A stretch of DNA of 64,000 nucleotides from Kutzneria buriramensis. Lineage in GTDB: Bacteria; Actinomycetota; Actinomycetes; Mycobacteriales; Pseudonocardiaceae. The stretch lies in NCBI RefSeq assembly GCF_003387475.1, contig NZ_QUNO01000001.1, positions 806,001 to 870,000 on the forward strand, in the 5' to 3' direction. Both the position numbers and the translations under genes were made by a program. Below the pieces are notes generated by a model. It did no database searches, had not been told where the DNA came from, and saw only the letters and a list, made by a program, of their open reading frames with translations. Of this stretch, positions 24,829-33,832 are shown piece by piece; position 1 is the stretch's first letter, and the number at the start of each line of letters is the position of its first letter.

Positions 24829-25722
24829 GTGACGCAGCCCGAGCCGAAGACGTATGGCGACGAACTCGCGGTCGTGACCATCACCTACTCCCCGGGTGAG
24901 GTGCTCGACCGGTTCCTCGACACGCTGGCCAAGGCCACCACGCGCCCCGTCACCGTGATCCTCGCGGACAACGGGTCCACCGACGGCGCGCCGGAGAAGG
25001 CCGCGGCCGAGCGGGACGACGTCCGCCTCGTGCGCACCGGTGGCAACCTCGGCTACGGCGGCGCCGCCAACCGCGGTGTCGCCGAGCTGCCCGACGACGT
25101 CGGCTGGGTCGTCATCGTCAACCCCGACATCGAGTGGGGTGCCGGCTCACTGGACATCCTGATCGAGGGCGCCTCGCGGTGGCCGCGCGGCGGCTCGTTC
25201 GGGCCGCTCATCCGCGAGCCCGACGGCCGCGTGTACCCGTCCGCGCGGCTGCTGCCGTCGCTGGGCAAGGGGCTCGGGCACGCCGCGTTCGGCAAGGTGT
25301 GGCCCAGCAACCCGTGGACGCGCGAGTACCGGCAGCAGGACACCTCCGTCGTCGAGCGGCCCGCCGGGTGGCTGTCCGGTTCGTGCCTGCTCATGCGGCG
25401 TGAGGCGTTCGACTCCGTCGACGGCTTCGACTCCAGCTACTTCATGTACTTCGAGGACGTCGACCTCGGCGACCGGCTCGGGCGGGCCGGCTGGCTCAAC
25501 GTCTACCTGCCGTCCGCGGAGGTCGTGCACCTCGGTGGGCACGCCACCGCGCGGGCGTCCGAGCGGATGCTGGCCGCGCACCACGCCAGCGCGTACAAGT
25601 ACCTGTCCGAGCGCCATCGGGGGCCGTGGTACGCGCCGTTGCGGCTGGCCATCAAGGCCGGGCTGGCGCTGCGGTTGAAGCTGGAGCTCAGGGCTGGTCG
25701 TCCTCCGGCAGTGCCCCGCTGA
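24829..25722 (+). CDS. wbbL: WbbL-like rhamnosyltransferase (GT2)
   Basis: 297 residues, GT-A fold: VTITYSPGEVLDRFLDTLAK, ILADNGSTDGAPEKAA, IVNPDIEWGAGSLDIL, PAGWLSGSCLLMRREAFDSV and FMYFEDVDLGDRLGRAGW. Mycobacterial WbbL transfers L-rhamnose from dTDP-rhamnose to decaprenyl-PP-GlcNAc, making the linker between peptidoglycan and arabinogalactan. That identity is supported by position: rhamnose genes on one side and the manC-like gene on the other, as in mycobacteria. GTG start. The 3' end overlaps the convergent gene by 35 bp. Confidence 0.88.
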   Translation: MTQPEPKTYGDELAVVTITYSPGEVLDRFLDTLAKATTRPVTVILADNGSTDGAPEKAAAERDDVRLVRTGGNLGYGGAANRGVAELPDDVGWVVIVNPDIEWGAGSLDILIEGASRWPRGGSFGPLIREPDGRVYPSARLLPSLGKGLGHAAFGKVWPSNPWTREYRQQDTSVVERPAGWLSGSCLLMRREAFDSVDGFDSSYFMYFEDVDLGDRLGRAGWLNVYLPSAEVVHLGGHATARASERMLAAHHASAYKYLSERHRGPWYAPLRLAIKAGLALRLKLELRAGRPPAVPR

Positions 25723-26164
25723 GGCGGTCCGTCAGCGAGATACGGCGGCCCGGGTTCTGCTGCGTGGTCGGGATGATGCCCGGCAACTGCTTCGTCTCGG
25801 GCTCCGGCCGCTGCTGCGGAGGCTGCGGCAGCTGCTGGGTCGGCTGGACGTGCGGGAGCGGTTGCGAATGCTGAGCCCGTGGCTGGACGTGCGGGAGTGG
25901 CTGGGACTGGTGGGCCCGCGGGATCTGCTGGGTCGGCGCCTGCTGCTGCGGCACCGGCACCTGGCCCGCCGCCACCGAACCCGGCAGCACCACCGTCGTG
26001 TCGGGGTCCTGCTCGCGGGGGTCGTTCTGGTTGACCACCACCCGTGGGATCTGCACGGTCGGCTTCGCGTCCATCGGCGACGTGGCGTTGTTCGGGGTCA
26101 CCACCCACCGGCTGCGGGCGCTGGCGCGGGCGAGTGCTGCGTCGGCCCGGTCGCGGGGGTCCAT
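25688..26164 (-). CDS. Pro/Gln-rich hypothetical protein
   Basis: 158 residues. ATG preceded by GGTCGGGAG. The N-terminal 45 residues are ordered-looking (DPRDRADAALARASARSRW, then PTVQIPRVVVNQ). The middle is low-complexity with a 17-residue direct repeat (QPLPHVQPRAQHSQPLPHVQP region, about 90-115), and the end has RRISLTDRLSGALPEDD. No membrane segment. Convergent with wbbL, sharing 35 bp. No family recognised; possibly a scaffold for envelope enzymes, which is only a guess from location. Confidence 0.75.
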   Translation of the reverse strand: MDPRDRADAALARASARSRWVVTPNNATSPMDAKPTVQIPRVVVNQNDPREQDPDTTVVLPGSVAAGQVPVPQQQAPTQQIPRAHQSQPLPHVQPRAQHSQPLPHVQPTQQLPQPPQQRPEPETKQLPGIIPTTQQNPGRRISLTDRLSGALPEDDQP

Positions 26165-26282
26165 CTCCCGACCTCTTCCTGGTTGGCGTGCCGCCGGCCA
26201 CCGGGTCCGATGCCCGGTCGATCCGCCACGTGCAAGAGTATTCCCTCGGTTGGGCCCGCGTCAGTGGAGGAGGAAGACCGGC

Positions 26283-27377
26283 ATGTCGTCCAGCGTCGGA
26301 CAGCAGGTCAGTGGGGTGGACGCCGTCGTGCTCGTCGGGGGGAAGGGCACCAGACTCCGGCCGCTCACGCTCTCAGCGCCCAAGCCCATGCTGCCCACCG
26401 CGGGGGTGCCGTTCCTGACGCACCTGCTGTCCCGGATCCGGGCCGTGGGCATCACGCACGTCGTGCTCGGCACCTCGTACAAGGCCGAGGTGTTCGCCGA
26501 GTACTTCGGCGACGGGTCTCGGCTGGGGCTGGAGCTCGAGTACGTCGTCGAGGAGGAGCCGCTGGACACCGGCGGCGGCATCCGCAACGTCGGCGACCGG
26601 CTGCGCGAGGACGACGTCATGGTGTTCAACGGCGACATCCTGTCGGGGGTGGACCTCGCCGGTGTCGTCGGCACGCACCGCGACAACGACGCCGATGTCA
26701 CCCTCCACCTCGTGAAGGTTCCCGACCCCCGGGCGTTCGGCTGCGTGCCGACCGACGCCGACGGGCGGGTCACCGCGTTCCTGGAGAAGACCGACAATCC
26801 GCCGACCGACCAGATCAACGCCGGTTGCTACGTGTTCCGGCGCGAGGCGCTGATGACCATTCCCACCGGCCGTCGGGTGTCGGTGGAGCGGGAGACCTTC
26901 CCCGGCCTGCTCGCCGCCGGCCGCCGTCTCCAGGGGCACGTCGATTCGTCGTACTGGCTCGATCTCGGCACCCCCGGGGCTTTTGTCCAGGGCTCCGCCG
27001 ACCTCGTCCGCGGCATCGCCCCGTCCGCCGCCCTCCCCGGCGCCCCCGGCTCCGCGATCGTTCTCGAGGGCGCCTCCGTCGACCCGACCGCCGTCCTCAC
27101 CGGCGGCTCCACCGTCGGCGCCGGTTGCGTCGTCGAAGCCGGCGCCGTCGTCGACGGCTCCGTCCTCTTCGACGGCGCCGTCATCCGCTCCGGCGCCACC
27201 GTCGCCGCGTCATTGGTCGGCGCCCGTGCCGTCGTCGGCTCCGGCTCCGTCCTCCGCGACGTCGTCATCGGCGACGACGCCTCCGTCGGCGCCCACTGCG
27301 AGCTCCTCCACGGCGCCCGTGTCTGGCCCGGCATCCACCTGCCCGACACCTCCGTCCGCTTCTCCACGGACGCGTAG
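26283..27377 (+). CDS. manC: mannose-1-phosphate guanylyltransferase (NDP-sugar pyrophosphorylase)
   Basis: 364 residues. Catalytic N-terminal domain with the pyrophosphorylase signature VVLVGGKGTRLRPLTLSAPKPM, then FNGDILSGVD (metal-binding Asp), LEKTDNPPTDQINAG and DSSYWLDLGTPG. The C-terminal ~100 residues are a left-handed beta-helix with hexapeptide-type repeats (VDPTAVLTGGSTVGAGCVVE onwards). ATG with GGAGGAGGA upstream. Makes GDP-mannose from mannose-1-P in the mycobacterial counterpart (Rv3264c); a dTDP-sugar role is the main alternative. Complements ManA and ManB encoded at 38-42 kb. Confidence 0.9.
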   Translation: MSSSVGQQVSGVDAVVLVGGKGTRLRPLTLSAPKPMLPTAGVPFLTHLLSRIRAVGITHVVLGTSYKAEVFAEYFGDGSRLGLELEYVVEEEPLDTGGGIRNVGDRLREDDVMVFNGDILSGVDLAGVVGTHRDNDADVTLHLVKVPDPRAFGCVPTDADGRVTAFLEKTDNPPTDQINAGCYVFRREALMTIPTGRRVSVERETFPGLLAAGRRLQGHVDSSYWLDLGTPGAFVQGSADLVRGIAPSAALPGAPGSAIVLEGASVDPTAVLTGGSTVGAGCVVEAGAVVDGSVLFDGAVIRSGATVAASLVGARAVVGSGSVLRDVVIGDDASVGAHCELLHGARVWPGIHLPDTSVRFSTDA

Positions 27378-27380
27378 CCC

Positions 27381-28262
27381 TTGGACGCCCTGACCCGTCG
27401 CTGGAGGCCTGACTTCGCGCTCGATGTGGGCGCGGTGGTCGGGCCGATGCGGCGTGGGGCGGGGGACCCGGCGTTCCAGGTGGGCCCGGACGGGGCGGTG
27501 TGGCTGACGGGGAACACGGTCGCGGGGCCCGGGTCGCTGGCGCTGAGGCGGCAGGACGGCGAAGTGGTGGCGCGGGCCTGGGGACCCGGGGCGCCGGAGT
27601 TGCTGGACGGGGTGCCGAGGCTGCTGGGGGCCGACGACGAGCCGGAGGGGTTCGAGGCCCACCACGAGCTGATCGCCGAGACGAGGCGGCGCAATCCGGG
27701 GCTGCGGTTGGGGGCGACGGACCGCGTCTGGGACAGCCTGGTGCCGGCGGTGCTGGAGCAGAAGGTCACGGGATACGAGGCGAGAAGGTCCTGGCGGGAT
27801 CTGTGCCGTCGCTACGGAACGCCGGCGCCGGGGCCGGCGCCGCTGGGGATGAGGGTGCCGCCGACGCCGAGACAGCTGCTGGCGATCAAGGACTGGGAGT
27901 GGCACAAGGCGGGCGTGGACGGGGCGCGCCGGCGGACGTTGATGAACGCGGCGGCGGCAGCGCATGCGTTGACCAGCAAGGAGAAGCTGCGCCTGATCCC
28001 GGGCATCGGGGTGTGGACGACGGCGGAGGTGGCGCAGCGCGCCTGGGGCGACGCGGACGAGGTGAGTGTGGGCGACTTCCACCTGCCGAGCGTGGTGGGC
28101 TGGGCGCTGGTGGGCCGCGCGCTGGACGACGACGGCATGCTCGAGGTGCTCGAGCCGTACCGACCGCAGCGCCAGCGCGCGGTCCGCTACATCGAGGCGT
28201 CGGGGTTCAGGAAACCCCGCTTCGCACCACGGTTCTCCGCCAGGGACTACCGGGCGATCTAG
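27381..28262 (+). CDS. DNA-3-methyladenine glycosylase family protein (HhH-GPD)
   Basis: 293 residues. The helix-hairpin-helix and catalytic loop are clear near 210-235: LRLIPGIGVWTTAEVAQRAWG, followed by VSVGDFHLP with the catalytic Asp. This is the AlkA-like base-excision fold that removes alkylated purines. The TTG start lies 3 bp after manC, probably translated with it; a downstream GTG is possible. The stop is interlocked with the convergent NUDIX gene in a shared CTAG. Confidence 0.9.
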   Translation: MDALTRRWRPDFALDVGAVVGPMRRGAGDPAFQVGPDGAVWLTGNTVAGPGSLALRRQDGEVVARAWGPGAPELLDGVPRLLGADDEPEGFEAHHELIAETRRRNPGLRLGATDRVWDSLVPAVLEQKVTGYEARRSWRDLCRRYGTPAPGPAPLGMRVPPTPRQLLAIKDWEWHKAGVDGARRRTLMNAAAAAHALTSKEKLRLIPGIGVWTTAEVAQRAWGDADEVSVGDFHLPSVVGWALVGRALDDDGMLEVLEPYRPQRQRAVRYIEASGFRKPRFAPRFSARDYRAI

Positions 28263-28798
28263 CGGTAACGGGACAGCGCCAGATCCACGAGTTCGGGCAC
28301 GGTGTCCACATTGGACGGAAGCGCCTCGACGGGCCACCACTGGAGATCCACGGACTCGGCGCTGCGCACGGGCTTCGCCCCGACGGGAGCGCGCACGAGG
28401 AACCGGACGTCGAAGTGCCGGGTGGGCTTGCCGAGCGAGCACGTGATGGGGTGCACGTCGACGTGCAGCGGTGTGGACTCGATGCGCAGCCCCCGAATGC
28501 CGGACTCCTCGACGGCCTCGCGCAGGGCGGCGTCGACCAGCGTCGCATCCTCGGGCTCGCAGTGACCGCCGAGCTGGAGCCACCGGCCGACCCGAGGGTG
28601 CAGCGTCAGCAGGACGTTCTCGGCGGTGGCGTCGAGCACCAGCGCCGAGGCGGTGATGTGCCCGGCCTCGCACGACCGCAGGCACGCGTCCTCACGAGCG
28701 GCGAGGAAGCCGAGGAACGCCTGCCGCAGCGCCTCCTGCGGCTCGCTGCCGGGCAGCCACCCGGTCAACGTCGACACGGCGTCGGCATGCAGGCTCAC
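28259..28798 (-). CDS. NUDIX hydrolase
   Basis: 179 residues from GTG with GAGGTGGG upstream. The Nudix box GX5EX7REUXEEXGU reads GGHCEPEDATLVDAALREAVEESG, complete (~85-108). It is preceded by ENVLLTLHPRVGRWLQL. Hydrolyses a nucleoside diphosphate linked to X; the substrate is unknown. 73 bp downstream of fbiB on the same strand, so probably co-transcribed. It contains a copy of the dispersed palindrome at 28304-28316. Confidence 0.92.
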   Translation of the reverse strand: MSLHADAVSTLTGWLPGSEPQEALRQAFLGFLAAREDACLRSCEAGHITASALVLDATAENVLLTLHPRVGRWLQLGGHCEPEDATLVDAALREAVEESGIRGLRIESTPLHVDVHPITCSLGKPTRHFDVRFLVRAPVGAKPVRSAESVDLQWWPVEALPSNVDTVPELVDLALSRYR

Positions 28799-28871
28799 AG
28801 GCCCACCTCGCCAGCGCTCGGCGGGTCCGTGACCCAGGTCCCTGCGTTGAATGGTGCCGTCGCAAGCTCGG

Positions 28872-30212
28872 TCACAGTTCCACCAATCCCAGTTCGGTCG
28901 GCGCGGGCGGCCGAGGCCCGGTGACACCGTCGGCCGGATGACCGACGGCGACGGCGCCGAGCGGCGACCAGTCGGCGGGCAGGTCCAGCACGGCCCGCAC
29001 GATGTCGGGGCAGAAGATGGTCGACGACACCCAGCACGAAGCGAGGTCCTCGGCCGCCAGGGCGACCAGTAGCCCCTGCACCGCGGCGCCGCCGGCGACG
29101 GTGAACATGGTGCGCTCGGCCCCTTGCCGCAACGCGTCGGGATACGAGTGGGCGCCGTCCATGACCATGAACGGCAGCACCAGTTCGGTCGCGCCCCACA
29201 GCAGGTCGCCGCGAGCGATGCGGCGCTCGATCCGCGCCTCGTCCCACCCGTCGTTACGAAGGTCGGCGCGCCACTGGTCGCGCATGGCCTCCAGCAGCTT
29301 GGTCCGCCGCGCACGGTCCCGCACCCACACGAACCGCACGGGATGCGTGTGGTGCGGCGCGGGGGCCGTCAACGCCACGCCGATGGCCCGCCGCAGCACG
29401 TCCTCGTCCACCGGCTCGCCACTGAAACTCCGCACGGATCGCCGCAGCAGCACGGCCTCGCGACGGCCCTGCGCGATGGATTCGTTGGTGCCCAACCGGA
29501 ACAGGTCTTCCTCGACGGGCCGGTTCAGGTCCCGTGCGGTGGATCCGTTGTCCGCCAGGGACAACCCGCGCACGACCGCCACCGGCACCGCGCCGAGTTT
29601 GCCCTTGACGAGGTCGCCGGCGGCGGCGATCTCGTCGGCCAGCGCGATCTCGGTCACCACGAGCTCGTTGCCCTGCCGGTCGACCTCGCCGGCGTAGCTG
29701 CGGACCACCGGCAGCCCGGACGCGCCGATGGCGGCGTCGGTCTGCCCGACCCGCCAGGCCCGGCCCATGGTGTCGGTGATCACGACGGCGACGGAGACGC
29801 CCAGCCGCTCGCGCAGCTCGGTGCGCAGCTTCCGGGCCGAGGCGTCGGGGTCGAGCGGCAGCAGCGCGATCTCGGCCTGCGACACGTTGGAGTTGTCCAC
29901 CCCGGACGCGGCCTGCACGATGCCGAGCCGGTTCTGGGTGATCAGGGTGTTCTTCACCCGCGCCAGCACCCGCACCGACTCGGAGACCACGAGCTCCCGC
30001 CGCCGGGCCTCGCGTTCCTCCGGGTCGTCCGGCGCGGGCACCAGCTGACCCTCCACTTTGGACACGATCTTGCTGGTGACCACCAGCACGTCGCCGTCGC
30101 GCAGCCACGGCGCGGCCTGCGCGATCGCGGCGGTCAGGTCGTCGCCGGGCCGGAACTCGGGCAGTCCGGGCACCGGCAGCAGTTCGACGGAGCCCTCGGC
30201 GTGATCGGTCAA
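28872..30212 (-). CDS. fbiB: coenzyme F420:L-glutamate ligase, bifunctional
   Basis: 446 residues from TTG (GGGAGCC upstream), matching the ~448 of mycobacterial FbiB; an ATG at 30269 is an alternative. Residues 1-~240 are the F420-0:gamma-glutamyl ligase: [46 protein letters not shown] and [19 protein letters not shown]. Residues ~250-446 are the nitroreductase-like FMN domain ([27 protein letters not shown]) that reduces dehydro-F420-0 in mycobacteria. Adds the poly-glutamate tail. fbiA is 1.6 kb upstream, with two opposite-strand genes between. Confidence 0.95.
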   Translation of the reverse strand: MTDHAEGSVELLPVPGLPEFRPGDDLTAAIAQAAPWLRDGDVLVVTSKIVSKVEGQLVPAPDDPEEREARRRELVVSESVRVLARVKNTLITQNRLGIVQAASGVDNSNVSQAEIALLPLDPDASARKLRTELRERLGVSVAVVITDTMGRAWRVGQTDAAIGASGLPVVRSYAGEVDRQGNELVVTEIALADEIAAAGDLVKGKLGAVPVAVVRGLSLADNGSTARDLNRPVEEDLFRLGTNESIAQGRREAVLLRRSVRSFSGEPVDEDVLRRAIGVALTAPAPHHTHPVRFVWVRDRARRTKLLEAMRDQWRADLRNDGWDEARIERRIARGDLLWGATELVLPFMVMDGAHSYPDALRQGAERTMFTVAGGAAVQGLLVALAAEDLASCWVSSTIFCPDIVRAVLDLPADWSPLGAVAVGHPADGVTGPRPPAPTELGLVEL

Positions 30213-30423
30213 CGTCGGCTCCCGGCTCGGTGCTCGTGCGAAACGCCAGCGATGCTCACGGGTCCTCATCCTGCCACGCCGGCGCGCCCCCCGACCGCGG
30301 CGCTGCCCCGTCGACGCCGAAATTCGGCCGACAGATTGTACTCGCCGGTTTCGGTGGTCGCCAGGAAATTGGCCGAAAGGGCGAAGAGTCCTGCGACACG
30401 CATCTGACGGGCCCTGTGGACGT

Positions 30424-30446
30424 CTTGTCCTATGTCGGGGGACAAG
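30424..30446. promoter_or_regulatory. inverted repeat before DoxX cassette, candidate operator
   Basis: CTTGTCC and GGACAAG with a 9-bp spacer that contains TATGTC, a possible -10. It ends 10 bp before the DoxX-like ATG and abuts its GGGGGAG ribosome site. It probably controls the two-gene cassette lying between fbiB and fbiA. Confidence 0.5.
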
Positions 30447-30456
30447 GGGGAGAAAC

Positions 30457-30939
30457 ATGGGGGCAGTTCGCGGCGCGACAAAACCGGGACCGCCGGTGTC
30501 GCGCGAGAAGGTGGACAACTGGTTGGCGCGGTACAGCTTTCCGCTGCTCCGCGTCGCACTGGGGTTGGTGATCTTCGGTTTCGGATTTCTCAAATACTTT
30601 CCCGGGGTCAGTCCGGCGCAGGATCTGGTGCTGCACGTCAACCGGATCCTGACGTTCGGACTGGTGCCGGACCAGGTGGCGCTGCCGGCGCTGGCCACGG
30701 TCGAGTGCCTGCTCGGCCTGTCGCTGATCACCGGCCGGGGCCTGCGCTACGTCGTGTATCCGCTCACCGCGTGGGCGCTGGCGATCCTGCTGCCGGTGCT
30801 GCTGTTCCCGGGGGAGCTGTTCAGCGGGCCGGACCACGCGCCGACGCTGGCCGGTCAGTACGTGCTCAAGGACATCATTCTGCTCGCCGCCTGTCTGGTG
30901 GTCATGGCGCGAGTCCGAAACAACACAAGGGGGCTGTGA
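30457..30939 (+). CDS. DoxX-like membrane protein
   Basis: 160 residues with four predicted helices: [58 protein letters not shown] and [17 protein letters not shown]. This matches DoxX/YkgB-type proteins, whose members are tied to redox or respiratory functions but are poorly defined. Start ATG with GGGGGAGAAAC upstream. One base separates its stop from the next gene. The pair faces away from fbiB and runs toward fbiA. Confidence 0.85.
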   Translation: MGAVRGATKPGPPVSREKVDNWLARYSFPLLRVALGLVIFGFGFLKYFPGVSPAQDLVLHVNRILTFGLVPDQVALPALATVECLLGLSLITGRGLRYVVYPLTAWALAILLPVLLFPGELFSGPDHAPTLAGQYVLKDIILLAACLVVMARVRNNTRGL

Positions 30940-30940
30940 A

Positions 30941-31801
30941 ATGCCTGCTGTTTTCCGTGCCAGTGCACCCGTCGCCGACGCCGGCCCGGATCTCGGTCCG
31001 CTGCTGGAACTGCCGGGCACCTGGGTCGGCAATGGCTTCAATCTGATCTCGCGTCCCGACCAGCACGACAACAAGCCGTTCTTCCTCGAGCTCAACGCCA
31101 CGCGGGAGACGTTGTCGTTCACGGAGATCGGCGCGCCGATCCCGAACCGGGGCAGCGGCCAGGACGACATCTTCTTCCTGGGCGTGCACTATCTCCAGCG
31201 GATCAGCGACGCGGTGACCAACGGGGCGCTGCACCTGGAGCCGGGAATGTGGCTGAACATTCCGGCGACCACGGATCCGGCGGCGCCGGCCAGCGTGGCC
31301 CGCCTGGCCACCATTCCGCACGGCGACGCGCTGCTCGCGCAGGGCTCGTCGCTGACCGTCGCCGGACCGCCGGAGATCGCGCCGGTCGACTCGACGCCGA
31401 CGTTCTCCGCCGGCCCCAACACCGGCCAGAAGGTGACGGGCGCCTACCTGGACCCGTTCACCACGACGCCGCTGCCGCCCGGCATCCCGGACGGCGCGAT
31501 CGCCAACCCGAACGTGGTGCTGACCGAGGCGATCAGCCAGCAGAAGATCCTCGAGACCACGGTGCTGATCATCAGCACCGCCACCCAGGTCGGCGGCACC
31601 GCCGGCGGCATCCAGAACATCCCGTTCGTCGTGCAGAACGCCAACGCGACGAGCATGAGCGCGATCTTCTGGATCGAGAAGGTGCAGTCCGCGGACGGCA
31701 CCGGGACGTTCATGCAGCTCCAGTACACCCAGCAGGTGACGCTGGACTTCCTGGGGATCGCCTGGCCGCACATCCAGGTGGCCACGCTGGTGAAGCAGTA
31801 G
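30941..31801 (+). CDS. lipocalin/heme-binding-like beta-barrel protein, function uncertain
   Basis: 286 residues without signal peptide or membrane helix. The opening LPGTWVGNGFNLISRPD resembles fatty-acid-binding or nitrobindin-like barrels that start with a GTW/GxG strand. Many alternating hydrophobic strands follow (ETTVLIISTATQVGG, NIPFVVQNANATSMSAIFWIEKV). Similar actinobacterial proteins are often labelled heme-binding, but no heme ligand can be identified here. Translationally linked to the DoxX-like gene (1 bp), so a shared redox or ligand-handling role is inferred. Confidence 0.75.
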   Translation: MPAVFRASAPVADAGPDLGPLLELPGTWVGNGFNLISRPDQHDNKPFFLELNATRETLSFTEIGAPIPNRGSGQDDIFFLGVHYLQRISDAVTNGALHLEPGMWLNIPATTDPAAPASVARLATIPHGDALLAQGSSLTVAGPPEIAPVDSTPTFSAGPNTGQKVTGAYLDPFTTTPLPPGIPDGAIANPNVVLTEAISQQKILETTVLIISTATQVGGTAGGIQNIPFVVQNANATSMSAIFWIEKVQSADGTGTFMQLQYTQQVTLDFLGIAWPHIQVATLVKQ

Positions 31802-31808
31802 GGCCGCA

Positions 31809-31839
31809 GTGCGCGGCGGCGCCTCGCGCCGCCGCGCAC
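31809..31839. terminator. perfect 14-bp GC hairpin, bidirectional terminator
   Basis: GTGCGCGGCGGCGC and GCGCCGCCGCGCAC around the loop CTC. It sits between the convergent stops of the beta-barrel gene (31801) and fbiA (31844). Confidence 0.7.
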
Positions 31840-31843
31840 CGGG

Positions 31844-32809
31844 TCAGCCGAGCGACACGCCGGCGAGGTCCAGCGCCGCGCGGACCATGTCCGCGGTGGC
31901 GTCCACATCGGACATCAGCAGCGGCACGTTGCGCACGGCGACGCCGTCCACGGTCGCGGAGTCCTCGGGCGCGATCAGCCAGCCGTCCAGCAGGCCGTCG
32001 GCCTTGCGGGAGCCGTAGTGCCGGCCGACGGCCTCGGCGCTGGTCTCCACGCCGATCGCGGTGAGGCAGGCGTCGGCCATGCCGCGCACCGGCTTGTCGC
32101 CGATGATCGGGGAGATGCCGACCACACCGGCCGAGGTCTGTCGAACCGATTCGCGCACACCGGGGATCGACAGCACGGTGCCGACGCTGACCACGGGGTT
32201 GGACGGTGCGAACAACACCGCGTCCGCGCCGGCGATGGCGTCCAGCACGCCCGGCGCCGGCTTGGCGTCGTCCGCGCCGACCGGCACGATCGAGTGCGCC
32301 GGCAACTCGGCGTGGTACCGGATCCACCACTCCTGGAAGTGGATCGCCCGCCGCTCGTCCTCCGAGCCGGGCACGTCCACCACGACGTGCGTCTCCACCT
32401 GGTCGTCGGTCATCGGCAGCAGCCGCACGCCGGGCTCCCAGCGCGCGCACAGCGCCTCGGTGACCGCCGACAGCGGATAGCCGGCGCGCAGCATGCGCGT
32501 GCGCACGAGGTGGGTGGCGATGTCCCGGTCGCCCAGCCCGAACCACGGCGCCTCCGCGCCGTAGGCGGCCAGTTCCTCCTTGACCCGCCAGGTCTCCCCG
32601 GACAGCCCCCAGCCGCGCTCGGTGTCGATGCCACCGCCGAGCGTGTACATGCACGTGTCCAGGTCCGGGCAGATGCGCAGGCCGTGCAGCCACACGTCGT
32701 CCCCGGTGTTCACCAAAGCGGTGACTTCTGCCTGTTCGGGCAGAGCTGCCTTCACGCCCAGCAGGAATCTCGCCCCGCCGACGCCACCGACCAGTACCAC
32801 GACCTTCAC
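31844..32809 (-). CDS. fbiA: F420 biosynthesis LPPG:Fo (phosphoenolpyruvyl/phospholactyl) transferase
   Basis: 321 residues from the GTG at 32809, giving MKVVVLVGGVGGARFL as in mycobacterial FbiA; a GTG at 32827 adds six residues. CofD-type enzyme that joins a guanylylated three-carbon acid to Fo, forming (dehydro)F420-0. Conserved stretches are LVNTGDDVWLHGLRICPDLDT, TMLRAGYPLSAVTEAL-like region, and GVVGISPIIGDKPVRGMADACL. In most relatives fbiB follows directly; here a two-gene opposite-strand cassette intervenes. Carries a palindrome copy at 31901. Confidence 0.95.
   Translation of the reverse strand: MKVVVLVGGVGGARFLLGVKAALPEQAEVTALVNTGDDVWLHGLRICPDLDTCMYTLGGGIDTERGWGLSGETWRVKEELAAYGAEAPWFGLGDRDIATHLVRTRMLRAGYPLSAVTEALCARWEPGVRLLPMTDDQVETHVVVDVPGSEDERRAIHFQEWWIRYHAELPAHSIVPVGADDAKPAPGVLDAIAGADAVLFAPSNPVVSVGTVLSIPGVRESVRQTSAGVVGISPIIGDKPVRGMADACLTAIGVETSAEAVGRHYGSRKADGLLDGWLIAPEDSATVDGVAVRNVPLLMSDVDATADMVRAALDLAGVSLG
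31901..31913. repeat. dispersed palindrome copy GTCCACATCGGAC
   Basis: Third exact copy, inside fbiA, again encoding Ser-Asp-Val-Asp on the coding strand. Confidence 0.5.
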
Positions 32810-32843
32810 AGGGCGCAATCCTTTCACGCTTGCGGGTGAAACC

Positions 32844-33617
32844 TCACCGGAGCCAGAAGCGGAAGATGAAGTCGCCCGCGACGAAGAGCTGGTAATCGCC
32901 GCCGAGCGCGGCGAACAGGGCCCGCGCGATGGCGAAGAACACGCCGCTGACCTGGGAGAAGCTGATCACCAGGGCGAACAGCACCAGCGGCGCCCACGGC
33001 CGCACCTTCATGGCGACGGCCTGCGCCTCCCGGGACAGCCAGGGCGAGATCACGCCGAAGCCGTCGAAGCCCGGCACCGGCAGGATGTTGAACAGGAAGG
33101 TCATCACCTGGAGGAAGGCCAGGTAGCCGACGGCAAGCGCGAGGCCGGTGGGCAGATTCACGACCAGCAGCACGACGTTGAGCAGCACGCCGATAAGAAG
33201 ATTGAACAGCGGTCCGGCGAGGGAAACCAGCGATTCGATCGGCCTCGACCGCAGCGCCCAGTGGTTGATCAGGACGGCGCCGCCGGGCAGCGGGATACCT
33301 CCGATGATCAGGTAGATCAGCGGCAGCACGATGCTCAGTACTGGATCGGTGTAGTGACGCGGGTCGAGCGTCAGGTAACCGCGCGTGCGCACGTCGTGGT
33401 CGCCGCCGCGGTAGGCCACGAACGCGTGGCCGAACTCGTGCAGGCACAGGGAAACGACCCAGCCGCCGATGGCGAACAGCACGACGCCCAGGGTGAGCAG
33501 CGCCCGGCTGCCGGTGAACGGGTCGGCCGCCGGCAGGGCGCACAGCACCGCACCGATGACTGTCATGCCGAGCAGGCCGAGAAACAGGGGGCTCGGTCGC
33601 ACCGAAGATCGGTTCAC
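32844..33617 (-). CDS. site-2 protease family (M50) membrane metalloprotease
   Basis: 257 residues with about six hydrophobic segments. The zinc motif HEFGH is at 60-64 within a membrane helix, and the second motif reads VPGFDGFG, with Asp supplying the third ligand, in the C-terminal half. GTG start, GGAG upstream. Such rhomboid-sized M50 proteins may perform intramembrane proteolysis, for instance of anti-sigma factors; the substrate is unknown. 34 bp upstream of fbiA on the same strand. Divergent from whiB. Confidence 0.93.
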   Translation of the reverse strand: MNRSSVRPSPLFLGLLGMTVIGAVLCALPAADPFTGSRALLTLGVVLFAIGGWVVSLCLHEFGHAFVAYRGGDHDVRTRGYLTLDPRHYTDPVLSIVLPLIYLIIGGIPLPGGAVLINHWALRSRPIESLVSLAGPLFNLLIGVLLNVVLLVVNLPTGLALAVGYLAFLQVMTFLFNILPVPGFDGFGVISPWLSREAQAVAMKVRPWAPLVLFALVISFSQVSGVFFAIARALFAALGGDYQLFVAGDFIFRFWLR

Positions 33618-33720
33618 AGCTCCAGTGTGCCCGGTGGCCCAGGGTGACCGGCGGCGGTATGACCAGGTGGCGGTGCCTGCTAGCCCTCAGTGACGGTGTC
33701 CCCCGACGTGTGTACTTCGC

Positions 33721-33768
33721 TTGACCCCTTGCAACGACACGGGTGTAATCACATTGGTGTCATTCACC
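33721..33768 (+). promoter_or_regulatory. whiB promoter with direct repeats
   Basis: TTGACC (33721-33726), a 17-bp spacer and TGTAAT (33744-33749) form a near-consensus housekeeping promoter. Two similar units, GGTGTAATCAC (33742-33752) and GGTGTCATTCAC (33756-33767), start 14 bp apart over the -10 and start site, a likely regulator-binding region. The 5' leader to the ATG is about 75 bases. Confidence 0.6.
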
Positions 33769-33832
33769 GTCGAGGGGGCGGTGGGTGGTGTCCGCCAACC
33801 GGGGAGTGCGGAAGGCGAGGAGGCGGACGGAC

